64,000 nucleotides of DNA from Bradyrhizobium prioriisuperbiae. GTDB taxonomy: Bacteria > Pseudomonadota > Alphaproteobacteria > Rhizobiales > Xanthobacteraceae. The translations under genes and the position numbers were made by a program. The stretch's first letter is position 1. Each line of letters begins with the position of its first letter. This document shows, piece after piece, positions 24,713-32,529 of the stretch. Location: assembly GCF_032397745.1 (NCBI RefSeq), contig NZ_CP135921.1, forward strand, positions 7,366,501-7,430,500, given 5' to 3'. The notes under the pieces are model-generated. The model was given only the letters and a program-made list of their open reading frames with translations, searched no databases and was not told the origin of the DNA.

Positions 24713-27700
24713 GTGCGGCATATGATCCGGCAACAGATCCTCGACTTTGACGTTGACAGCGAGGCACTGGCGCTGGCGCTGCAGCCCGGCATCGCGGACA
24801 TCAACCGGCGACGCATCCTGCCGCTGATCGAACGGGTGCTCGACGAGCTTGCGCCGTTCGGCCAGCGCATCAAGATCGCGCGGCTCGACATCGATCTCGG
24901 CGATCTGCCCATCGAAAATCTCGAGCAGGCGATCGAGGATGCTCTTTATCCGGCGTTGCGCGACGCCGTGGAACAGGCGCTGCGAAGCGCCTCCAATGAC
25001 GCGTCGGCAGATGTCCGGGTGCAGCCGGAGACGATGTCCCAGCTCGATCTGCTTGAGCACTATTTGCTGGGTGGGACGCTGCAATTCCTGGCCAGCGGCC
25101 AAACATTTTCGGCAGAAGAACTCGTGCTGGAACTGTCGAGCCGCGATCCGGCCAACCTCGTCGCCATGATGCGACGCCACGCACACGACCAGCGTTTTCT
25201 GGAACGGATTGTCCTGCAGCTGGATGGGACATCAATCGGACGCCTGCTGCATTTGCTCGCGCCCGAGCATGCCGCCCTGATCCTGGCCTATATGCTGGAT
25301 CTCCGGCACATCCATCGTATCGAACCGCTGCTGGGCCTGCATGACGATGAACTCAAACGGCTGTTGTGGGTTCTGGTTCTGAGCTACGTGCTCCGCGATC
25401 CAGGATCGCACTTCAATCGCAAGAGCTTCTTGCGATGGCTGCTGGAAGGGGTCGCGCAATCCGCTACGCTCGACTATGGCGACCTCGTCAAGACACTCCA
25501 GCGCGGCCTGGATGAAACGGAACGGCATCAATCGCTGACATCTTCCCTACCCGCGGTCCTCAATGAGTTGCTGCAAGAGCTATCTGCGGAGGATACCGAA
25601 AGCTCACGGGACGAGGCGACCGCGGAAGCTTGGGATAAGCGGGCGCGAGAGTTCGCCCCGCCGCTCGGGCACGGCGGCGCGACTTCGCGATTGGCGTCTC
25701 TCACGCAGTTTCTCCTGCATGGAACGTGGCCGTCCTCCGGCCCGGCCCGGTCGACCGAACAGCGGGTGCTGGAGCTCCTGCAAGCCGAGCCGGACGGTCT
25801 GCGCGACCTCATCCGCCGGCACGGCGCGCGCAGCGGCCTGATCCAGCGGCTCGTCGGCGCGCTCAGCGAGGCAACGCTGCAGCGGATGCTCAATCTGCTC
25901 GATCATGAACATGCGGCGCTCATCCTCACCTACCTCGCCGACATCAGGCGGGCCCATCGCGCCGCCCCGCTGATGCCGCTCACCGACGATCGCTTCGCGC
26001 AGCTGTTGTGGATTCTGAGTTTGACCTACGTCGTGCGCGACCCAGGCACGCAGTTCAACCGCAAGAGCTTCGTGCATTCGCTGCTGAAAGACATCGCACA
26101 ACGCGAAGGTCTCGACCTTGCCGATTTGTCCCGGACGTTGCAGCTGGGATTGCAGGCGGTCGAGGCCCATCCAGCCCCCGCATCCTCGCTGCTGGGCATC
26201 ATCCGCGAGCTCGCCGATGACCGCGTGCTGTGGCCCCTCGATCCGTCGCGGAGTGACGCAGAGGTCGAGGCCGACCATGAAAGCGATCTCGACAACTATC
26301 TGTCCCACCGGCGAATGCTGGCCGGCTGGGAGGCTGCCGACGCCGGCGCCCGGCTGCGAGATCTGCTGGTTGAAGCGGCCACCACGGGTGTGACCAGCGT
26401 CGCCGATCTGCTTCGGCGCCTTGCACGCCGGGCGGGCCTTCCCCTCTCGGCGCTCATCAACCGGCTGCTCCTGGACATGGAACCGGCCGAGCTGCTGGCG
26501 CTGATGGCGCCGGCACATCAAGCGGCGATCACAGACTTGATCGGGCGCATCAGCCAAGACCAACAACCCGCCGGCTCTGCGGCGGCGACACAAGATGCGC
26601 TGTGGGTCGCCGCCCTGGACCATCTGCTCGGTCACGCCACCGGAAGCCTGAACCTCGCAGCGATGCATCGTCATATCGTCGCTGCGGTGCGCCCCGATGT
26701 GGAGGCCGTCCTGCCGGACGAGTCCAGCTCTTCGGTGCCAGCGCGGGATGACCGCGCTCATGCCCTGATCAGCGCCCCGATTCGCGCGTTCGCGGCCTAC
26801 GATCAGGCCGAGACCCTGCGTTATGTGCTGCGATACGGCTTGCTGCCATGGGCCGCGCTCCTGCGAGACACCCACATTACCGTCGAGCGCAGTTTTGCCG
26901 ATCTCCTCCGGCTGTCACCCGCCGCGCTACAATCAATCGTCGCTGGCGTCCCGGTCGGCGAGCAGGCGATCATGGCCACGCGCCTCGCACACGCGTTACC
27001 CGAGGACACTCTGCTCGCACTGCTGCTGCGCTTGCTCCCGCCGCCGGGAGAAACGGACAGCCCCTTCCGCTCGTCGCTGATGACCTTCGCCGACCAAGCC
27101 AACGATCGACGCGTCTTCTACGCGAGCGTCATCGCCGCCATGCTCGACGGCCGTGTCGTCGACCTCGATGAACTGACTTCCAGATCCGCGCCTGGGGCCG
27201 CCGTCGGGCCGATCCTCGCCGACGACTTGTCGAACGCCGCCCCTCACGCCATCAAATCCGTGCTGACCGGACGACTTCGTGCTGGCGCGGATGTCTTGCC
27301 CGCCGAACCGACAACGGCCACGCTCCTGAAGGCATTGATGACGCGCGATCCGGACGATGCCCGGGATTTCCTCCAGGCGGCCGGTGAGCAGCGGGACCTG
27401 CGCGCCGCGCTGGCGCGGCAGGATTCCGCGAACGTTCTCCAGGCCGTCATCGACGCGCTTTACCCGGCCGAGGCTGCAGTGCTGCACGCCATCGTTCGCT
27501 CCCTTGCAGCGCCGTCGCCGGGTCGCCGTTTCGACGCCGATCCAATCCACGGTGAGCTGCTGCTCGAAGGCGTACTGAGCCTGGCCACCGGCCGGCGGCT
27601 CACGGCAGACTTCCTGCGCCGCCTGCTAAACGTGTTATTTGGTGAGCCGCTGCCGGACCAGGCACGCGCAGCGCTCGCGCGAGCGCTCCCCCTATGGCGA

Positions 27701-29047
27701 CAATCGAGCCCGCTGCTGGCGACGCAAGCGGATTCCTTTGCCGCGATCATCGCCAACGACCAATGGAATTTCGGCGCCCCTGCGCAGACGCAAAGCCCCT
27801 CGCGGACCGATGCCACCCCCAGGCTGGAAGACGCCGTTCTCGCCTTTCTACGCGACGACAGTCCGGACCTTTCCGGAGCAGCGGACGCGGCGGGATCGGA
27901 CCGGTTTTCCGCCGATATGCTGACCTATGCGCTCGGCCGCATGCTCGACTCCAATATGAATGAGGTCGCCGATGTCGTCCGACAAGCTGTCGCCGACCGG
28001 CGGCAACGCGAACGATGGATCCAAGTCCTGCCAGGTTCGGCCCTGGCGCGGCTCGCCTATCTGATCGAGCCGAAGCAGCACCACGCCCTGCTGACGGCCG
28101 CGGAGATTCTGGTCGCAGCCTGGCGGCAGAGCGCACCGCATGGATCTGCGAGCCCCCACGCGCAGCTCTGGGGTGCCTTGCTCGACTTCCTAGCCGAACA
28201 CCAGAGCGCCGACAGGTCCGTCGAGCAACTCGTGACCGATTTTCTCGCGCGCAGCGCCGCCGTCGCCGAAGACTTCGCCGCACGATGGTTCGTGCAGGCA
28301 GGCCGCCTCGCCCAGGCCGCAGGCCACACCCAGCTGGTCGCCGCCCTCGGCCGGACCCACCCCAGCATCTCGAAAGCCACTACCGCCTTCGACCCTTCAG
28401 CCGCTGAAGCGCCGGCCAACGACACCGGCAAACCACCGAATGCGCCCCACTTGCGTCCCGCCACGCCGAAAGGCAATCGGTTGAACACGAAGACCGCTTT
28501 CAGCCTCCTTGCGGAGGACGCTCGGGCCGGCGGCGAGCCGATCTATATCGGCAATGCCGGCCTGGTGCTGACGAGCCCGTTTCTGCCGCACCTGTTCCAG
28601 AAGCTTGACCTGCTGGGGCAAAACGACAAAGGCCGCCCGCGCCTGCGGGACCGGCAAGCGATCTCGCGAGCCGTTCACCTGTTGCAGTATCTGGTCGACG
28701 GACGCACCGCGGCACCAGAGCCGCTGCTGGTACTCAACAAGGTTCTGTGCGGGGTGCCCATCTCCACGCCGGTCGCCCGCGAGATCACGCCGACGGACGA
28801 CGAGACGAGGCTGTGCGAGTCGCTGCTGAAATCCATGATCGCGAGCTGGCCGATCATCGCCAGCACTTCGGTCACCGGCCTGCGCGAAACGTTCCTGCAG
28901 CGCGAGGGAAAGCTGCAGCGCCTCGATGACGGCTGGAAACTGCGGGTTCAGCGCAAGACCGTCGACGTGCTGGTCGATCAGGTGCCATGGAGCATTTCCA
29001 TTCTGTTTCACGCCTGGATGCCGGAACCCCTTCATGTGAACTGGTAA
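24713..29047 (+). CDS. Contractile injection system tape measure protein (Pvc14-like, CIS_TMP)
   Basis: The N-terminus (IRQQILDFDVDSEALALALQ, then RILPLIERVLDELAP and LDIDLGDLP) is the CIS_TMP family signature. The GTG at 24713 is favoured because GGGAG lies about nine bases upstream; an ATG follows at 24722. The 1444-residue protein is strongly helical and Leu/Ala/Arg-rich. It contains a tandem module of about 215 residues: LLEHYLLGG...LRDPGSHFNRKSF and again LTQFLLHGT...VRDPGTQFNRKSF. The C-terminal part ends with a conserved NAGLVLTSPFLPHLFQKLDLL block and KTVDVLVDQVPWSISI. Tape measure length sets particle length in this class. Confidence 0.9.
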   Translation: MRHMIRQQILDFDVDSEALALALQPGIADINRRRILPLIERVLDELAPFGQRIKIARLDIDLGDLPIENLEQAIEDALYPALRDAVEQALRSASNDASADVRVQPETMSQLDLLEHYLLGGTLQFLASGQTFSAEELVLELSSRDPANLVAMMRRHAHDQRFLERIVLQLDGTSIGRLLHLLAPEHAALILAYMLDLRHIHRIEPLLGLHDDELKRLLWVLVLSYVLRDPGSHFNRKSFLRWLLEGVAQSATLDYGDLVKTLQRGLDETERHQSLTSSLPAVLNELLQELSAEDTESSRDEATAEAWDKRAREFAPPLGHGGATSRLASLTQFLLHGTWPSSGPARSTEQRVLELLQAEPDGLRDLIRRHGARSGLIQRLVGALSEATLQRMLNLLDHEHAALILTYLADIRRAHRAAPLMPLTDDRFAQLLWILSLTYVVRDPGTQFNRKSFVHSLLKDIAQREGLDLADLSRTLQLGLQAVEAHPAPASSLLGIIRELADDRVLWPLDPSRSDAEVEADHESDLDNYLSHRRMLAGWEAADAGARLRDLLVEAATTGVTSVADLLRRLARRAGLPLSALINRLLLDMEPAELLALMAPAHQAAITDLIGRISQDQQPAGSAAATQDALWVAALDHLLGHATGSLNLAAMHRHIVAAVRPDVEAVLPDESSSSVPARDDRAHALISAPIRAFAAYDQAETLRYVLRYGLLPWAALLRDTHITVERSFADLLRLSPAALQSIVAGVPVGEQAIMATRLAHALPEDTLLALLLRLLPPPGETDSPFRSSLMTFADQANDRRVFYASVIAAMLDGRVVDLDELTSRSAPGAAVGPILADDLSNAAPHAIKSVLTGRLRAGADVLPAEPTTATLLKALMTRDPDDARDFLQAAGEQRDLRAALARQDSANVLQAVIDALYPAEAAVLHAIVRSLAAPSPGRRFDADPIHGELLLEGVLSLATGRRLTADFLRRLLNVLFGEPLPDQARAALARALPLWRQSSPLLATQADSFAAIIANDQWNFGAPAQTQSPSRTDATPRLEDAVLAFLRDDSPDLSGAADAAGSDRFSADMLTYALGRMLDSNMNEVADVVRQAVADRRQRERWIQVLPGSALARLAYLIEPKQHHALLTAAEILVAAWRQSAPHGSASPHAQLWGALLDFLAEHQSADRSVEQLVTDFLARSAAVAEDFAARWFVQAGRLAQAAGHTQLVAALGRTHPSISKATTAFDPSAAEAPANDTGKPPNAPHLRPATPKGNRLNTKTAFSLLAEDARAGGEPIYIGNAGLVLTSPFLPHLFQKLDLLGQNDKGRPRLRDRQAISRAVHLLQYLVDGRTAAPEPLLVLNKVLCGVPISTPVAREITPTDDETRLCESLLKSMIASWPIIASTSVTGLRETFLQREGKLQRLDDGWKLRVQRKTVDVLVDQVPWSISILFHAWMPEPLHVNW

Positions 29048-29051
29048 CGTC

Positions 29052-30410
29052 ATGAGCACCGAAAGACTGGCCGACAACGCCGCCGTCATCGATCGCGAAA
29101 TCGCCTGGTTCCGCGACATCCTGGACTCGCGCTTCAAACATCATGGCCAGGAAACGGCCGGGCCCGACCCGCTCGACCATATCGCGCCCCCGTCCCTGTC
29201 ACGCAGCAAAGCGCCCTATGCCACCGTCATCCAGGCCTTCAAGATGGGCGCCGCCGAGCGCCTGGCCCTGATTCTCGCCTACATCCCGCACATCAAGCCC
29301 GAGATCCTCGATCCCTTCCTGATCCACAATCAATCGGTCCAGCGCCGCTTCACGGAGTTTGGCGGTCTCACCGGTCAATCCCATGGCGGGTTCCTGCCCA
29401 CCGGCGAGACCACCATGTTCATGCTGGCGGGCAGCAACACCCGGGCACGCCTGCGCTTCCATCATCTGTTCAGCAGCGAGCATTACTTCCGCAGCCACAA
29501 CATCATGGTGCTCGATCACCGTCATCAGGACGAGCCGCCGCTGTCGTCCGCGCTGCGTCTGACCGCCGAGTATGTCGAGCGCCTCACCACCGGCCTTTCC
29601 TTTCAGCCACCCTACAGTCCGGAATTTCCGGCGCAGCTCATCACCACGCCGTTCGAATGGGACGATCTCGTGATCGACGCGGCGACGCGGCAGGACCTGC
29701 AGGACATCATCACGTGGGTGAAGAACCACGACATGCTGATGAACGACTGGATGCTGAGGAAGCGGCTCAAGGCAGGCTACCGCAGCCTGTTCTATGGACC
29801 GCCGGGGACCGGCAAGACGCTGACCGCATCCCTGCTCGGCAAGATGACCGGGCTGCCGGTCTATCGCATCGATCTGTCCAAGGTGGTGTCGAAATACATC
29901 GGCGAGACCGAGAAAAATCTGGCCAGCCTGTTTGACCATGCTCAGCACCAGAACTGGATCCTGTTCTTCGATGAAGCGGATTCCCTGTTCGGCAAGCGCA
30001 CAGAAACGCGCAACGCCAACGACCGCGCGGCCAATCAACAGGTGTCGTACCTGCTGCAGCGGATCGAGGATTTTCCTGGCGTCGTCATTCTCGCCACCAA
30101 TCTGCGGACCCAGCTCGACGAGGCCTTCACCCGGCGCTTCCAGTCCGTCACCTTGTTCCGCATGCCGAATGCCGAGCAGCGGCTGCGCCTGTGGGAGGAT
30201 AACTTCAGGGACAAGCCCTATCACCTCGCGTCCGACGTGAACCTGGAACAACTAGCGCGAGAATACGAGTTATCAGGCGGCAGCATCATCAATGTGCTGC
30301 GCTATGCCTGCCTGCAAGCCGTCACGCGCAGCCCGCAACTGATCCTTGCAGAAGACATGATTTACGGCGTGAGACGGGAGTTGCACAAGGACGGCAAGTT
30401 CCTGAGCTGA
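29052..30410 (+). CDS. eCIS AAA+ ATPase (Pvc15-like)
   Basis: A 452-residue protein. Residues 1-220 form the helical Pvc15-specific N-terminal domain. The AAA+ core has Walker A GPPGTGKT (about 249-256), YRIDLSKVVSKYIGETEKNL, Walker B ILFFDEADSLFG (about 303-314), sensor 1 VVILATNLRTQLDEAF and the Arg-finger segment RRFQSV. Pvc15 is required for correct assembly, and in some PVC systems for cargo loading. It starts four bases after the tape measure gene and ends the plus-strand eCIS operon; the cargo gene E3 is convergent 46 bases later. Confidence 0.93.
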   Translation: MSTERLADNAAVIDREIAWFRDILDSRFKHHGQETAGPDPLDHIAPPSLSRSKAPYATVIQAFKMGAAERLALILAYIPHIKPEILDPFLIHNQSVQRRFTEFGGLTGQSHGGFLPTGETTMFMLAGSNTRARLRFHHLFSSEHYFRSHNIMVLDHRHQDEPPLSSALRLTAEYVERLTTGLSFQPPYSPEFPAQLITTPFEWDDLVIDAATRQDLQDIITWVKNHDMLMNDWMLRKRLKAGYRSLFYGPPGTGKTLTASLLGKMTGLPVYRIDLSKVVSKYIGETEKNLASLFDHAQHQNWILFFDEADSLFGKRTETRNANDRAANQQVSYLLQRIEDFPGVVILATNLRTQLDEAFTRRFQSVTLFRMPNAEQRLRLWEDNFRDKPYHLASDVNLEQLAREYELSGGSIINVLRYACLQAVTRSPQLILAEDMIYGVRRELHKDGKFLS

Positions 30411-30456
30411 GAGGCGATGCGTGACCCGGAACGGGCCGGGCTCAACAGGGCCTTTC

Positions 30457-32391
30457 TTACATGCTGTCGTCGTCAGATCCCTCGTCGTCCTCGTCCGACA
30501 TGTCTTCCTCCGATGTCGCAACCGGCTCAACCATGCGGGGAAGGAGCGCTTTGACATTGCCGTAGAAATAAGCCGCCTCCAGTCGCTTCTCACCGCTATC
30601 CAGCAGCGCGACGATTCTTTGCATCATCTCCACCTGCGGACCATAGTGGGTCGATTCCTTGATCCTTGCGATGCGCGCCTTCGTGGTCGCAAGCTGACCT
30701 TGGGCAGATGGCGGCGTCCCTGCACCCGTCTTCTCAACCACGTTGCTCATGACGCGTGCCCAGATCACCCGCGCGAGATATTCGACGATCCCTTCGCGCA
30801 CGTCCGACTCGATGCTTTCAGGCAGTGCATTGGCGAGAAAGTCCGCGAACGCCGGATGTTCGGCGCTATGCAGGGCTTCGTGGATCAAGGTCTGATAGAG
30901 CTCCCACTGGTCCTCAAGCGAGATCTTGGTCTTGTCGGCTTCGATGTAGATATCCGGGCCATAGGTGATCGGGCCCCAACTCAATCGAAGTTGGGCCAGC
31001 TTGGCCAGGATGGCCTTGACGCCCGGTTTCTCGCGCTCGTTCCAGATCGCTTGCGCATAGGCCTCCCGCACACGGCCGATGGAGGATTCCCCATGCGATC
31101 GCTGCTGCACCTGGGTCAACACATGTTCGACCTGCGGGATGCTGGACATGGTCCAGTGCAACGCCTTCTCCGCAGCACTCTCCTTGGCTTCCGGACTGGC
31201 GTTGCCCCAACGCGCTGTCGCATGGTGCAGCCGCGCGTTCCGGAGGTTGTCGAGCGCCCTCGTATCGTGGCCATGGAAAGCAGTGGCATAGAGCATCTTG
31301 ACGCCGTAACTTTCGAGAATGTCGCTAACCGCCCGGACAAGGATCGCGGTGCGCTCCCCCGACAGATCGATCTCCGGTTTGTCCCGCTTTGGGATCTGCT
31401 GCACTCCGGCCGTTGCATATCCATCGAGAGCGATAACGATTTCGCGCGCCGCATCGGAAGAGATGTCCTGTGCAGGAATCGGGGGATCCACAGCGGTCGC
31501 GGTGTCTTGGCCCAGCAACAAGCTCTTGATCGGCTCGGATTGTTCCACCCCCAGTGGCGGGAAATACTGGTACCCGGCGCGTTCACTGAACCTTTCCAAC
31601 GCCTCACGGAAAATCGTCCCGTCCCAATCGGAGCTCTCACCTGCTCTCCATTTTTGGCTCAGTTCCACGATCAGGTTTCGCAGCGGGACAAGGTTAGCTC
31701 CATGCTTTTCATTGAACGCATTCCAGAATGGGACGGTGTCCGGCTCGACCGACGGTGGATCGAACATCTCCGGAGCGGATTCGCCGCGCACATCGGTGGC
31801 TGGAAATCCAACCGGATCCAGCTGCATGTTTTCCTCCCCGAGACCGAGAAGAGCCCGCAGTTGGTCGAGAAAACGCTTGAACGCAGACCAATCTCCGCTG
31901 TCGAGGCGGTAGTCATCATGCTCGTCGATCATCACCTGCAGTGCGGCGACGATTTGCTGTGTCAAGACCTCGGAACCTGCAGTGGGATGCAGCAACTGCC
32001 ACTCGCTGACGATGCGCCCGTAACGCCGGGGCGTATATTCAGCGAGAAACCGCTGTGTCTCCGCAGCATCGTTGAAGAATTCGACGCGATTGCTGAGGGG
32101 GATATATGAGATGGTCCGCTGGACGATCCTATCGTCTCGACTACCGGCCACATCAGATGCGGAACGATCGGCAGCACCTGTCGCCCTTCCCGGGTTCAGG
32201 ACACGCTGCAACACGCGCTGTGACTGGACACGCGGGCTTCGATCGAGCGACTGCCGCATCTGCAGCAGCGATTGCACGCGCGGGCTATGGTTCAACGACA
32301 CGCCCATAGTTTCGGCAACAGCGGCCGGATCGCTCCCGTCGGCTGACTGTTGCAGAGCCTGCGCCCGATCCGCGTGTGCATAGCCGCTCAC
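30457..32391 (-). CDS. Candidate eCIS cargo E3: leader plus HExxH gluzincin-like domain
   Basis: The GTG at 32391 is chosen because its first codons align codon for codon with the start of E4 (SGYAHADR against SSYTQADQ). The frame remains open to 32523. The 644-residue protein has the leader at 33-69 (LNHSPRVQ, then LQMRQSLDRSPRVQ, QRVLQRVLNPGR), then a long helical region. LIHEALHSAEHPAF follows, with HEALH at about 504-508, and about 25 residues later comes EGIVEYLAR (E533/E537). This HExxH...EGxxEY layout is the zinc-binding pattern of gluzincin-type peptidases frequent in eCIS toxins. The C-terminus is acidic (SEEDMSDEDDEGSDDD). No signal peptide. Catalysis is inferred. Confidence 0.75.
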   Translation of the reverse strand: MSGYAHADRAQALQQSADGSDPAAVAETMGVSLNHSPRVQSLLQMRQSLDRSPRVQSQRVLQRVLNPGRATGAADRSASDVAGSRDDRIVQRTISYIPLSNRVEFFNDAAETQRFLAEYTPRRYGRIVSEWQLLHPTAGSEVLTQQIVAALQVMIDEHDDYRLDSGDWSAFKRFLDQLRALLGLGEENMQLDPVGFPATDVRGESAPEMFDPPSVEPDTVPFWNAFNEKHGANLVPLRNLIVELSQKWRAGESSDWDGTIFREALERFSERAGYQYFPPLGVEQSEPIKSLLLGQDTATAVDPPIPAQDISSDAAREIVIALDGYATAGVQQIPKRDKPEIDLSGERTAILVRAVSDILESYGVKMLYATAFHGHDTRALDNLRNARLHHATARWGNASPEAKESAAEKALHWTMSSIPQVEHVLTQVQQRSHGESSIGRVREAYAQAIWNEREKPGVKAILAKLAQLRLSWGPITYGPDIYIEADKTKISLEDQWELYQTLIHEALHSAEHPAFADFLANALPESIESDVREGIVEYLARVIWARVMSNVVEKTGAGTPPSAQGQLATTKARIARIKESTHYGPQVEMMQRIVALLDSGEKRLEAAYFYGNVKALLPRMVEPVATSEEDMSDEDDEGSDDDSM

Positions 32392-32529
32392 GATACCCGT
32401 CCGTGCTGCCGCGCCTGATCCGCAGCTATGATCATCGATGGCGCCTGAAGACGCAACTATTTCGTCACGGCTGGCTCGAGCATGCCGGTCTTGGGAAGCG
32501 GCTCCCCGAGCAAACCCCGACAAACTATG

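Noticed and set aside
6136..30410. Prophage or type VI secretion system as explanation for the tail-like genes
   Set aside because: No capsid, portal, terminase or lysis genes, and no TssJLM/TssBC or ClpV. DUF4255, DUF5908, CIS_TMP and the Pvc15-type ATPase point to eCIS.
30421..32109. Long plus-strand frame of 562 codons opposite cargo E3
   Set aside because: Antisense shadow of E3. The minus-strand frame carries the cargo leader and HExxH motif, while the plus-strand product shows no family features.
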